NCBI RefSeq assembly: GCF_000158195.2
Contig: NZ_GL987993.1
Coordinates: 147,102-211,101 of the forward strand
Source: Fusobacterium mortiferum ATCC 9817
Lineage (GTDB): Bacteria; Fusobacteriota; Fusobacteriia; Fusobacteriales; Fusobacteriaceae
Reading direction: 5' to 3'
Length of the DNA: 64,000 nt
The position numbers and the translations under genes are program-made. Shown in pieces: positions 36,725 through 44,542 of this stretch (position 1 is the stretch's first letter; every line of letters starts with the position of its first letter). Under the pieces are notes generated by a model, which did not search any database, was not told the DNA's origin, and saw nothing but the letters and a program-made list of their open reading frames with translations.

Positions 36725-38200
36725 CTAAATTTTTTGTTTAATTTTTATAGAAACTAAAATAGATATTTGAATTATTATACATACTATTAAAATAATATAA
36801 CTTTGGAAAAAACCACCGACTAAAAATCCAATAAATGCTAATATACCATTTAAAATGGCATAGAAAATCTGAGTTCTAACATGCTCTATATGACTACAAC
36901 CAGAACCAGCAGAAGCAAGGATAGTTGTATCAGATATAGGAGAGCAGTGGTCTCCAAATAATCCACCTGATAATATAGCTCCAATAGTAACATATAGAGG
37001 GGCATTAAGTGTCATAGCCATAGGGATTACAATAGGTATCATTATGCTGTATGTTCCCCAAGAGCTACCAGTAGCAAATGAGATTATACATCCTAATATA
37101 AAGGCTATTGCAGGAATAAGTCCACCAGATAGATTTATACTTTTCATAAAATGAACTATATAATCAGCAGAACCAAGATGCTTATTAACTGTTCCTAAAG
37201 ACCAAGCTAGAATAAGTATTATTGCTATTTGAGTCATTTTAGTAACTCCATTTAAATAGATAGAAAAAATTTCTTCAAAGGATTTACTTTTGTTTATTAA
37301 CATCATTATAGCTAAAACTACAGCTGCATATAGATAACCACTACTTAAAGCTGCTCTAAATTCACTTCCAGAAAATCTTCTGAACATAAAATCATATCCA
37401 AGCATAACAAATAAAGTAGTAATTAGAATAAGTATAGGTAGCCAAACATATATAGGCTTAGCATTTTCTACAATATACTCTTTTTTCTCTTTAATTTCAA
37501 GCTCAATATCATTAGCTATATTTTCCTCTGCTACTTTCATAGGACCAAAATCTAATTTCATAAGAGCTAATGCTGGAATAATCACTAGAGCAAGAATTGG
37601 ATATATATTAAATGGGATTGCTTTTACAAAAGCTCCATAATCAGATATGGTTAAACCAAGAGTTTCAAATTCTTTTTGTAAAAGTCCAATTATGAATACC
37701 CCCCAACCAATAAAAGGTACAAGAACTGCTATTGGTGAAGATGTAGAATCTAAAATAAAAGCTAATTTTTCTTTTGATACTTTTAATTTTTTAAAAAATG
37801 GAGCAAATATAGGTCCTACAATTAATGGTGTTCCAAGGTCAGAGAAAAATATTATAATTCCAGCTAAATAAGCAGCTAGTTGTGCTTTAGTTTTAGAATT
37901 TATAAGTTTTCCAACACTTTGAGCAAAAGCATAAGCTCCACCAGAACGCATCATAAGTTCTATAAATCCACCAATAAATAGCATAAGGACAATAACTCCA
38001 GCATTGTAACTATCAGTTAATTGCTTCAAAAAATAATCAGTCATCAGTGCTTTTGTAGTTGCTAGAGGATTGTAGTTGAGTAAAATCATAACTCCAGCAA
38101 ATACACTTGTAAATAGTGATAAAATAACATTTTTAGTCTTAATTGCCATAGCTACAGCTATAATTATAGGCAATATAGATAAAAAACCAAAATTTTCCAT
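36725..38200 (-). CDS. NhaC-family Na+/H+ antiporter-type transporter
   Basis: A polytopic inner-membrane protein of 491 residues with about twelve segments. Family features include FFSDLGTPLIVGPIFAPFF, DSTSSPIAVLVPFIGWG, FATGSSWGTYSIMIP and the helix-breaking GDHCSPISDTTILAS. NhaC-family members exchange Na+ for protons or for organic ions (for example malate/lactate or amino-acid-like substrates). Being cotranscribed with argH, it may move an arginine-pathway compound; that is inference. AGGGGAGG precedes the ATG. Confidence 0.85.
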   Translation of the reverse strand: MENFGFLSILPIIIAVAMAIKTKNVILSLFTSVFAGVMILLNYNPLATTKALMTDYFLKQLTDSYNAGVIVLMLFIGGFIELMMRSGGAYAFAQSVGKLINSKTKAQLAAYLAGIIIFFSDLGTPLIVGPIFAPFFKKLKVSKEKLAFILDSTSSPIAVLVPFIGWGVFIIGLLQKEFETLGLTISDYGAFVKAIPFNIYPILALVIIPALALMKLDFGPMKVAEENIANDIELEIKEKKEYIVENAKPIYVWLPILILITTLFVMLGYDFMFRRFSGSEFRAALSSGYLYAAVVLAIMMLINKSKSFEEIFSIYLNGVTKMTQIAIILILAWSLGTVNKHLGSADYIVHFMKSINLSGGLIPAIAFILGCIISFATGSSWGTYSIMIPIVIPMAMTLNAPLYVTIGAILSGGLFGDHCSPISDTTILASAGSGCSHIEHVRTQIFYAILNGILAFIGFLVGGFFQSYIILIVCIIIQISILVSIKIKQKI

Positions 38201-38232
38201 ATAAAACCTCCCCTTAGTATAAAATTATAAAT

Positions 38233-38298
38233 AAAAAAACCAGCTATAATAGCTGGTAAATTTTACAAAAGAAAAGCCAATAGATAAACTATTGGCTA
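38233..38298 (-). terminator. Tandem terminator hairpins in the antiporter leader
   Basis: On the minus strand, AGCCAATAG/CTATTGGCT (9-bp stem, 38275-38297, followed by TTTTCTTTT) comes first. ACCAGCT/AGCTGGT (38239-38257, followed by TTTTTTT) comes second. Both lie upstream of the antiporter start and so would block it unless bypassed. The 5' arm of the first can alternatively pair with 38352-38357. Confidence 0.8.
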
Positions 38299-38371
38299 AA
38301 TAAACAAAATATGCTCATAGAGTGGTACTCTAATCTTTACAAAATAAGACCTAGCCATAATTAAAAATATA

Positions 38372-38410
38372 TTAAATTATAATTATAATATGTCTTTGCC
38401 TTAATTTCAT
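38372..38410 (-). CDS. Putative 12-residue leader peptide rich in isoleucine
   Basis: The frame reads MKLRQRHIIIII and stops. AGGGAG lies five bases before its ATG, and the promoter is about 30 bases upstream. Two Arg codons (AGG, AGA), a His codon and five consecutive Ile codons precede the stop. Such runs mark leader peptides that sense charged-tRNA levels. It is too short for homology evidence; the case rests on position, ribosome site and the stems downstream. Confidence 0.45.
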   Translation of the reverse strand: MKLRQRHIIIII

Positions 38411-38440
38411 CTTTCTCCCTCTCTAAAAATAATATGTTTA

Positions 38441-38469
38441 AGTATAAAGGAAAAAGATTAAAATGTCAA
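38441..38469 (-). promoter_or_regulatory. Promoter of the antiporter-argH operon
   Basis: On the minus strand: TTGACA (38464-38469), 17-base spacer, TATACT (38441-38446). This is close to consensus and gives a leader of about 230 bases. Confidence 0.8.
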
Positions 38470-38487
38470 TAAAAAATTACACTTGTA

Positions 38488-39141
38488 TTAATTTAATGGT
38501 AGGATTTGAATCTCTACTCTTCTATTTTCTGCTCTTCCAGCAGCAGTACTATTAGTTGCTCTTGGATTGTTTATTCCATGTCCAACAGAAGTTACTCTGT
38601 ATGATTCTACACCTTGAGAGATAAAATAATCTCTAACGCTATTAGCCCTTCTTTGTGATAGATCTAAGTTATAGCTAGCAGCTCCAGTATTATCAGTATA
38701 ACCATTAACTACTATTCTAGTTTCAGGGTATTGTACTAATACAGAAGCAATGGAATTTAGTGGACCATAGAAGTTAGAAGCTATATTAGCACTATTAGTA
38801 GCAAAAGTTACTCCTCCAGGTAGATAAAGATTTAAGTTATCTCCCTCTCTACTTACTTCAACTTCAGTATTTTTTAATCTTTCTCTCAACTCTTTTTCTT
38901 GGTTATCTCTATATGCTCCCCAACCAAGTCCAGCAAGTGCACCTATACCAGCTCCAATAAGAGTTCCTTTAGTATCTTTACCTATAAGTTGTCCTATTAG
39001 AGCTCCAGCAGCAGCTCCTCCAGCTGTTCCAGAAGTTTTTTTATTAACAGAACCAGTTTCATCTAAAAAAGGAGATGAAGTACACCCTACTACTGTCATT
39101 CCTAATAACAAACTAGCTATTATTTTTTTTGTATTTTTCAT
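38488..39141 (-). CDS. OmpA-family lipoprotein with glycine zipper (YiaD-like)
   Basis: An outer-membrane lipoprotein that would bind peptidoglycan. It has a lipobox at LLLGMTVVGC (Cys near residue 20), a glycine-zipper segment at about residues 40-75 (GGAAAGALIGQLIGKDTKGT) and a C-terminal OmpA domain at about 105-215. The peptidoglycan-binding residues fall in NGYTDNTGAASYNLDLSQRR. At 217 residues it matches YiaD-type proteins. It is a single gene with a TATAAT-type promoter near 39185 on the minus strand. Confidence 0.9.
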   Translation of the reverse strand: MKNTKKIIASLLLGMTVVGCTSSPFLDETGSVNKKTSGTAGGAAAGALIGQLIGKDTKGTLIGAGIGALAGLGWGAYRDNQEKELRERLKNTEVEVSREGDNLNLYLPGGVTFATNSANIASNFYGPLNSIASVLVQYPETRIVVNGYTDNTGAASYNLDLSQRRANSVRDYFISQGVESYRVTSVGHGINNPRATNSTAAGRAENRRVEIQILPLN

Positions 39142-39357
39142 GAAATTACCTCCCTATTAAAAATATACGAGACTACTCTTAATATATTATATAACAAAAA
39201 ATAAAAAATATAAAAAAATTTTTAGAAATTTTTAAAAAAGTGTAAATAAAAAAGAAAAAAATATAACATAGAAAGAAAAAAATAATACCTATAAACTTAA
39301 TAAAATCAAGGGGGAAATATGAAAATTAAAAAATAAATAATTTTTTTAAAAAAAGTG
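39142..39357. other. AT-rich divergent spacer between ompA-like gene and tRNA operon
   Basis: This spacer holds the ribosome site and a TATAAT-like -10 (near 39186-39191, minus strand) for the lipoprotein gene. The rest is nearly all A and T and shows no gene. Confidence 0.5.
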
Positions 39358-39386
39358 TTGACAGTTTTTGATATAGATGCTATAAT
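39358..39386 (+). promoter_or_regulatory. Promoter of the six-tRNA operon
   Basis: TTGACA (39358-39363), 17 bases, TATAAT (39381-39386). This consensus promoter lies about 26 bases before the first tRNA. Confidence 0.85.
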
Positions 39387-39411
39387 TATTCTTGTCTTGA
39401 GAGAAAGGCGT

Positions 39412-39488
39412 CGGAATATAGCGCAGTCCGGTAGCGCATCTGCCTTGGGAGCAGGGGGCCGCAAGTTCGAATCTTGCTATTCCGACCA
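39412..39488 (+). tRNA. tRNA-Pro (TGG)
   Basis: Acceptor CGGAATA pairs with TATTCCG and encoded CCA follows. The anticodon loop TTGGGAG reads TGG, proline. It is first in the operon. Confidence 0.93.
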
Positions 39489-39496
39489 TTAAATCT

Positions 39497-39572
<76 letters not shown>

Positions 39573-39578
39573 ATTAAT

Positions 39579-39655
<77 letters not shown>

Positions 39656-39676
39656 CTTATAAAAAAGACAAAATAT

Positions 39677-39753
39677 GGTGATCGTAGTTCAGTTGGTAGA
39701 GCGCCAGTTTGTGGCACTGGTTGTCGCGAGTTCGAGCCTCGTCGATCACCCCA
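39677..39753 (+). tRNA. tRNA-His (GTG)
   Basis: Acceptor GTGATCG pairs with CGATCAC. The additional G at 39677 faces C73, the hallmark of histidine tRNA. The loop TTGTGGC reads GTG; CCA is encoded. Confidence 0.93.
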
Positions 39754-39770
39754 TAAAAACTTAATAATAT

Positions 39771-39846
39771 GCGTCATTAGCTCAGTTGGTAGAGCACACG
39801 ACTTTTAATCGTGTTGCCACAGGTTCAAATCCTGTATGACGCACCA
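39771..39846 (+). tRNA. tRNA-Lys (TTT)
   Basis: Acceptor GCGTCAT pairs with ATGACGC; the loop CTTTTAA reads TTT, lysine. CCA is encoded. Confidence 0.93.
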
Positions 39847-39851
39847 TTCGT

Positions 39852-39935
39852 GCGAGGATGGCGGAATTGGCAGACGCGCTAGACTTAGGATCTAGTGTCC
39901 CAGACGTGAGAGTTCAAGTCTCTCTCTTCGCACCA
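39852..39935 (+). tRNA. tRNA-Leu (TAG)
   Basis: A class II tRNA with a long variable arm. Acceptor GCGAGGA pairs with TCTTCGC allowing one G-T pair; the loop CTTAGGA reads TAG, leucine. CCA is encoded. It is last in the tRNA operon. Confidence 0.92.
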
Positions 39936-39945
39936 TGTAGTTAGT

Positions 39946-39974
39946 AAGAGATTCTAATGAATCTCTTTTTTTAT
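39946..39974 (+). terminator. Terminator of the tRNA operon
   Basis: AAGAGATT and AATCTCTT form the stem, followed by TTTTTT; the truA gene begins about 23 bases later. Confidence 0.8.
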
Positions 39975-39996
39975 TTTATCTACTCAAGAGGAGAAA

Positions 39997-40728
39997 ATGA
40001 GAAATATAAAGATAAGTTATAGATATGATGGAAGCATGTTTTATGGTTTTCAAAGGCAGCCAAATAAAAGAACAGTTCAAGGAGAGATAGAAAAGTTATT
40101 AAATGTTGTATTAAAAGATGAGATAGATATGGTATCTTCAGGTAGAACTGATAGAGGGGTTCATGCTCTTATTCAAGTTTCTAATTTTTATACTACTTCA
40201 ACTATCCCTTTAGATAGATTGAAGTATGTACTGATGAGAGGATTACCATTGGATATAGAACTCTTAGATATTGAAGAGGTGGATATAGAGTTTAATTCAA
40301 GGTTTGACGCTCAAAAAAGAGGATATACTTATATAATTTCTTGGGAGAGAGATCCTTTTAAGAATCGATATGAAACATATGTAAATAAAGAAATAGAGGC
40401 AGAGAGATTCCAAAAAATTTTAGATATTTTAGTAGGAGTACATGATTTTAATAATTTTAGAATGAGTGATTGTGGAAGTAAAACCTCTATAAGAGAGATA
40501 TATAGTATTGAAGTAAAAAAAATAGGTAGTAATAGAATTAGTGTTGAAATATTAGGAAGTTCTTTTTTAAAATCTCAGATTAGAATAATAATAGGAACAG
40601 CTTTAAATATATATTTTGGAAATCTTCCTAGCAATTATATGGAGGAGATGTTAAAAAATCCTGATAAAAAATATCTAAAAAAAGTGGCTGAGCCAAATGG
40701 TCTTTATCTATCAAAAGTTGATTATTAG
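39997..40728 (+). CDS. truA: tRNA pseudouridine(38-40) synthase
   Basis: Converts uridines 38-40 in the tRNA anticodon arm to pseudouridine. It begins KISYRYDGSMFYGFQRQPN and has the catalytic aspartate in SSGRTDRGVHAL near residue 50, plus NFRMSDCGSKTSIREI. At 243 residues it is normal. The tRNA operon directly precedes it. The next gene starts eight bases after its stop, preceded by AGGAGG. Confidence 0.92.
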   Translation: MRNIKISYRYDGSMFYGFQRQPNKRTVQGEIEKLLNVVLKDEIDMVSSGRTDRGVHALIQVSNFYTTSTIPLDRLKYVLMRGLPLDIELLDIEEVDIEFNSRFDAQKRGYTYIISWERDPFKNRYETYVNKEIEAERFQKILDILVGVHDFNNFRMSDCGSKTSIREIYSIEVKKIGSNRISVEILGSSFLKSQIRIIIGTALNIYFGNLPSNYMEEMLKNPDKKYLKKVAEPNGLYLSKVDY

Positions 40729-40736
40729 GAGGTAGT

Positions 40737-41186
40737 ATGGAATTTAGAGAGCTCCATGATGTGGATTTAACTTTGATGAATAAAATAGTAGAGATAGAAG
40801 AAGAAGCTTTTGAAGGGAATGGAAATGTAGACCTGTGGATTTTAAAAGCTCTTATAAGATATGGAAAAGTATTTGTGTTAGTAGAGGGAGATGAGATTAT
40901 AACTATTGCTGAATATATGCAAGTACTTGGAAAGGATGAGGTGTTTTTATATGGAATCTCTACTAGAAAAAAATATAGAAATCGTGGAAATGCTAGAAAA
41001 ATAATGGAAGAGAGTGAAAAATACCTAAAAAGATTAGGATATAAAGAAGTAGGATTAACAGTTGACCCTAATAATAACATAGCAATGAAATTATATAAAG
41101 ACTTAGGATATAGGATTGAAGAATATCAAGAAGATGAGTATGGAAAAGGGATTCATAGATACTTGATGAAAAAAGTCATAATTTAA
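40737..41186 (+). CDS. GNAT-family acetyltransferase
   Basis: A 149-residue GNAT domain. The acetyl-CoA loop appears as STRKKYRNRGNARKIMEE near residues 84-100 and the C-terminal element as VDPNNNIAMKLYKDLGYRIEE. The length and layout are RimI-like, but nothing identifies the acceptor. It is cotranscribed with truA. Confidence 0.82.
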   Translation: MEFRELHDVDLTLMNKIVEIEEEAFEGNGNVDLWILKALIRYGKVFVLVEGDEIITIAEYMQVLGKDEVFLYGISTRKKYRNRGNARKIMEESEKYLKRLGYKEVGLTVDPNNNIAMKLYKDLGYRIEEYQEDEYGKGIHRYLMKKVII

Positions 41187-41197
41187 TATGAAAATAC

Positions 41198-41226
41198 TTG
41201 ACAATGGATATAAAATAGTGTACTAT
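41198..41226 (+). promoter_or_regulatory. Promoter of the perR-SOR-rubredoxin group
   Basis: TTGACA (41198-41203), 17 bases, TACTAT (41221-41226). The following ATAGAATAATTACAA at about 41232-41246 loosely resembles a PerR box and could be an autoregulatory site; this match is weak. Confidence 0.6.
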
Positions 41227-41279
41227 ATAAATATAGAATAATTACAAAGTTGATTTATTTAGAATAGGAGGTGTTAAGG

Positions 41280-41699
41280 ATGGAATTTCATATTGAAAAT
41301 ATAGGAGAGTACTTAAAAGCTCATGAGATAAAGCCATCTTATCAGAGAATTAAAATATTTCAGTATTTGGTTGAAAATAAAAATCATCCTACAGTAGATA
41401 TGATATATAAAGCCTTATGTACAGAAATTCCTACTCTATCTAAAACTACTGTTTACAATACGCTAAATCTTTTTATTGAGAAAAAGATAGTAAATGTAAT
41501 AGTAATTGAAGAGAATGAAACAAGATATGATAGTGTTATGGCAGTTCATGGACATTTTAAATGTGAAAAATGTGGGAAAATATATGATATAGGAATCAAT
41601 CAAAATATTTTAGAAGATGACAAATTAAAAAATTGTGAAACAAAAGAACAACATTATTATTTTAAAGGAATTTGTCAAGATTGCTCGAATAATAAATAA
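41280..41699 (+). CDS. Fur-family peroxide-responsive repressor (PerR-like)
   Basis: A metal-dependent repressor. The winged helix lies at residues 10-80 with PTLSKTTVYNTLNLF as recognition helix. Metal-site residues resembling PerR are seen: NHPTVD (His), RYDS (Asp), HGH (two His) and IYDIG (Asp where Fur has Glu). The structural zinc cysteines are FKCEKCG and ICQDC. ATG 41280 follows AGGAGG; a GTG at 41271 overlaps that site. It is next to superoxide reductase and rubredoxin, which fits a peroxide/superoxide regulon. Confidence 0.85.
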   Translation: MEFHIENIGEYLKAHEIKPSYQRIKIFQYLVENKNHPTVDMIYKALCTEIPTLSKTTVYNTLNLFIEKKIVNVIVIEENETRYDSVMAVHGHFKCEKCGKIYDIGINQNILEDDKLKNCETKEQHYYFKGICQDCSNNK

Positions 41700-41731
41700 A
41701 GGATATATTATTTATTTAGGAGGAGATACAT

Positions 41732-42112
41732 ATGAAAAAAAATAGTTTCATAAAATTAGAGTGTGGAACTTTAGTTCAAGTAGTAGCAACTAAAGAAAAA
41801 TGTTGCGATACTTTACCTAATGGTTTTGAGTTAGTAGTACCTAAAGTAGAAGATGCTACTACAGAAAAACATGTTCCATATATAGAAGAAAAAGAAAATG
41901 GATATTTAGTAAGGGTAGGAAAAGAAACTAAACATCCTATGGCAGAAGCTCATTATATTGAGTTTATAGAATTAGAAGTAGATGGAGATACTCTTTATAG
42001 AAAATACTTAAAGCCTGAACAAGAGCCAGAAGCTTTTTTTGAAGTACCTAAGGGAAAAGAAGTTGTAGCAAGAGAGTATTGCAATATCCATGGATTATGG
42101 GCAAATAAATAA
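41732..42112 (+). CDS. Desulfoferrodoxin-type superoxide reductase with altered centre I
   Basis: Reduces superoxide to hydrogen peroxide in anaerobes. The catalytic iron site (His4Cys) is complete: EKHVPYI, KHPMAEAHYIEFIEL and EYCNIHGLW. The N-terminal rubredoxin-like centre normally needs CxxC plus CC. Here only IKLECG and KEKCC are present, three cysteines, with the first one missing. It may bind iron poorly or be of the single-iron functional type. The rubredoxin gene next to it is its likely electron donor. Confidence 0.88.
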   Translation: MKKNSFIKLECGTLVQVVATKEKCCDTLPNGFELVVPKVEDATTEKHVPYIEEKENGYLVRVGKETKHPMAEAHYIEFIELEVDGDTLYRKYLKPEQEPEAFFEVPKGKEVVAREYCNIHGLWANK

Positions 42113-42157
42113 ATTATTTAAAGATTAAAATACAAATAAAATTAGGAGGAAATGATT

Positions 42158-42319
42158 ATGAAAAAATATATATGTAAAGTTTGTGGATATGAGTATGATC
42201 CAGCAGTAGGAGATGTAGATAATGGAGTAGCAGCAGGAACTGCTTGGGAAGATGTACCAGAGGATTGGTTATGTCCACTTTGTGGTGTTGGAAAAGATGA
42301 ATTCGAACCAGCTGAATAA
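42158..42319 (+). CDS. Rubredoxin
   Basis: A 53-residue iron protein with the two CxxC knuckles [11 protein letters not shown] and [21 protein letters not shown] lies seven bases before ATG 42158. As the third gene of the perR group it most likely passes electrons to the superoxide reductase. Confidence 0.95.
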   Translation: MKKYICKVCGYEYDPAVGDVDNGVAAGTAWEDVPEDWLCPLCGVGKDEFEPAE

Positions 42320-42338
42320 TTAAAAATGTTTTTTATGA

Positions 42339-42367
42339 GGACACGTTTTCTAACGTGTTCTTTTTTT
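42339..42367 (+). terminator. Terminator after rubredoxin
   Basis: GGACACGTT and AACGTGTTC form the stem and a T-run follows. Confidence 0.85.
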
Positions 42368-42387
42368 AGAAAAAATCTAAAAAAAAC

Positions 42388-42416
42388 TTGACATTTTTTA
42401 TAAGTTGGTGTATTAT
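42388..42416 (+). promoter_or_regulatory. Promoter of tRNA-Met
   Basis: TTGACA (42388-42393), 17 bases, TATTAT (42411-42416), 25 bases before the tRNA. Confidence 0.8.
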
Positions 42417-42441
42417 ATTAGTGTAATGATGCTAAAGATAT

Positions 42442-42518
42442 GCCTAGATAGCTCAGTTGGCTAGAGCATACGGTTCATACCCGTACGGTCGATGGTTCGA
42501 ATCCATTTCTAGGCACCA
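42442..42518 (+). tRNA. tRNA-Met (CAT), elongator type
   Basis: Acceptor GCCTAGA pairs with TCTAGGC and CCA is encoded. The loop TTCATAC reads CAT. It lacks the mismatched first base pair and three G-C pairs of initiator tRNA, so it is elongator Met, or less likely the lysidine-modified Ile tRNA, which sequence alone does not exclude. Confidence 0.85.
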
Positions 42519-42591
42519 TATTCCAAATAATTTTTTTAAACCCCACTTTTTAGATTCATATGTTGTAGTCTAACCCTAAATATTTTTAAGG

Positions 42592-42629
42592 AAAAAGATG
42601 AACAGTCGGTTCATCTTTTTTCTTTTTTT
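42592..42629 (+). terminator. Terminator after tRNA-Met
   Basis: AAAAGATGAAC and GTTCATCTTTT pair around AGTCG, followed by a long T-run. Confidence 0.85.
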
Positions 42630-42656
42630 GTATTTTCTACTTAGATTTGGTATAAT
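42628..42656 (+). promoter_or_regulatory. Promoter of the LPS-core cluster
   Basis: TTGTAT (42628-42633), 17 bases, TATAAT (42651-42656), with TTGG just before the -10. Confidence 0.6.
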
Positions 42657-42683
42657 ATTCTAAAAGAGCAAAAAGGAGTTAAT

Positions 42684-43759
42684 ATGTGGATAGCAATAAT
42701 TATAATAGCGTTGATTATATATTTTAGAAATAAAGGAGTACCTATATTTTTATACCATCAGGTAAATGAGATTTCAAGTGTAACTCCTGATTTATTTGAA
42801 GAGCATTTAAAAATTTTAAAAGAGAGAAATATGAATACTCTAACTTTAAAAGAGTATGGAGATGGAAATATAAAATCTAATTCGGTTTTAATATCTTTAG
42901 ATGATGGTTATTATGATAATTATTCTAAAGTTTTTCCACTATTAAAAAAGTATAATATGAAAGCTACTGTTTTTTTAAATACTCTCTATATAAAAGAAAA
43001 GAGAGATGGAACTACAGAGATTTTGTTAAATGGAAAGGCTAACTATGAAGCTATGAAAAATTATGTTGAAACTGGAGATGGAACTACAGAACAGTATCTC
43101 ACTTGGGAAGAGATAAGGGAGATGTATCAAAGTGGATTAGTGGATTTTCAAGCACACTCTCACAAGCATACAGCAGTATTTGTAAGTGATAAGATAGAGG
43201 GCTTTTTCAATGGAGATGGAGAGGATATTACAGATATGTACCTCTATGGAAAAGTAGAGAGAGGGTATCCAAAATTTAAAAAGAGAGGAGAGTACTCTTC
43301 TCAAGGGATAATTATTAAAAAGAGTTTTTTAAAAAATTTAAAGAGTACTATGATAGAGAGTTAGAAGGAAAAGATGAGAAAGAGAAATTAAAGCTAGCTC
43401 AAATGTATATAGACAATAATAAAGAAAAATATTTTTATTATGAAAGTGAAAAAGATTTCCTAGATAGAGTAAGAGAGGAATTTCTATTAAATAAAAAAAT
43501 AATGGAAGAAAATATAGGAAACAAGGTAGAGTATTTTTGCTGGCCTTGGGGACATAGAAATAAAAAGGTTGCAGAGATATTAAAAAAAGAGGGAGTAAAG
43601 GGCTTTGTTACTACCAAGAAAGGAACAAATGGAAGAGTTCCTAATTATGATGTGATAAGAAGAATAGAGCTTAGAAAATTTACTCCTGAAAAGTTTAAAT
43701 TAAATCTTTTTATAGCAAGAAATTATATCTTAGGAAAAATATATGGTTTGGTGTCATAG
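42684..43759 (+). CDS. Polysaccharide deacetylase family protein, frameshifted
   Basis: An NodB-fold deacetylase with one N-terminal membrane anchor. It has IFLYHQVNE, the catalytic Asp pair in LISLDDGYYDNY near residue 70, and the zinc ligands in FQAHSHKHT near residue 155. The first frame ends at 43364. The second half (from about 43337, with FKEYYDRELEGK and then CWPWGHRNKKVAEI) continues in another frame. Seven instead of six A at 43331-43336 would restore one protein of about 358 residues. It is the first gene of the core-oligosaccharide cluster and may remove acetyl groups from LPS or another glycan. Confidence 0.8.
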
Positions 43760-43767
43760 GAGAGAAT

Positions 43768-44532
43768 ATGAAATTATCAGTTGCAATGATAACAATGAAT
43801 GAAGAGAGAATTTTAGAAAAAACCTTAGAGTCAATTAAGGATATAGCAGATGAGATAGTTATAGTGGACAGTGGTTCTACTGATAGAACAGAAGAGATTG
43901 CTAAAAAATATGGAGCAAAATTTTATGTAGAGTCTTGGAAGGGATATGGTCCACAGAGAAATTCAGCAATAGATAAAGCAAGTGGAGAGTGGATTTTAAA
44001 TATTGATGCAGATGAGGAGATATCACCAGAGCTTCAAAAAAAGATTTTAGAGATAAAAAGTTCAACTGATGATAGAAGTGTATTTAACGTTAATTTTACA
44101 TCTGTTTGTTTTGGGAAGAAGATAAGATATGGAGGATGGAGTAATAGTTACCATATAAGACTTTTTAAAAAAAGTGTCGGTAGATTTAATGGAAATACTG
44201 TCCATGAATCTTTTGAAACAAATGAGAAAATCTATACATTGAAAGAGGAGATATACCATCATAGTTACTCAACTTTAGGAGATTATTTTACAAAATTTAA
44301 TCGTTATACTACAGAGGGAGCTATAGAGTATTATAAAAGAGGAAAGAGATGTAATATTTTTCAATTAGCTTTTAATCCAGTATTTAAATTTTTAAGAATG
44401 TATCTATTAAGGCTTGGTTTTTTAGATGGGAAAGAGGGATTTTTATTAGCTTGTACAAGCTCTCTTTACACTATGGTAAAATACTACAAACTATATGAGA
44501 TAACTAAAAATGGAAGTTATATAAAAAAATAA
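43768..44532 (+). CDS. LPS-core family 2 glycosyltransferase (WaaE/KdtX-like)
   Basis: A GT2 with the strong WaaE-like profile: LSVAMITMNEERILEKTLESI, IVDSGSTDRTEEIA, GYGPQRNSAID and NIDADEEISPEL (metal-binding DAD). The C-terminus has a short hydrophobic stretch. In enterobacteria such enzymes add glucose to heptose I of the core. At 254 residues it has the right length. It lies eight bases after the deacetylase and is followed by heptosyltransferase-type genes. Confidence 0.87.
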   Translation: MKLSVAMITMNEERILEKTLESIKDIADEIVIVDSGSTDRTEEIAKKYGAKFYVESWKGYGPQRNSAIDKASGEWILNIDADEEISPELQKKILEIKSSTDDRSVFNVNFTSVCFGKKIRYGGWSNSYHIRLFKKSVGRFNGNTVHESFETNEKIYTLKEEIYHHSYSTLGDYFTKFNRYTTEGAIEYYKRGKRCNIFQLAFNPVFKFLRMYLLRLGFLDGKEGFLLACTSSLYTMVKYYKLYEITKNGSYIKK

Positions 44533-44542
44533 AGGAAGGATT

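Larger units (their letters stand above)
38201..38434 (-). promoter_or_regulatory. Candidate transcription attenuator leader of the antiporter-argH operon
   Basis: The predicted RNA starts near 38434. It encodes a short peptide (38372-38410), then contains UGGCUAGGUCUU (38346-38357), two small hairpins (GGUCUU...AAGAUU and UAGAGU-ACC-ACUCUA) and UAGCCAAUAG (38289-38298). UGGCUA can pair with UAGCCA (antiterminator), which excludes the terminator stem at 38275-38297. AAGAC inside the peptide's Arg/His codons can pair, weakly (5 bp), with GUCUU, which would free the terminator. This is the logic of ribosome-mediated attenuation. It does not match any riboswitch class I can recall. Confidence 0.5.

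Noticed and set aside
38310..38345. On the plus strand GAGTGGTACTCT looks a little like the T-box UGGNACC bulge.
   Set aside because: A T-box would need a rightward gene and a specifier stem, neither of which is there; the sequence is simply the other strand of a small hairpin in the leftward leader.
38201..38434. Lysine, purine, glycine, preQ1 or SAM riboswitch upstream of the antiporter.
   Set aside because: I compared the conserved cores I know and found none; the leader is better described by a short frame plus alternative stems.
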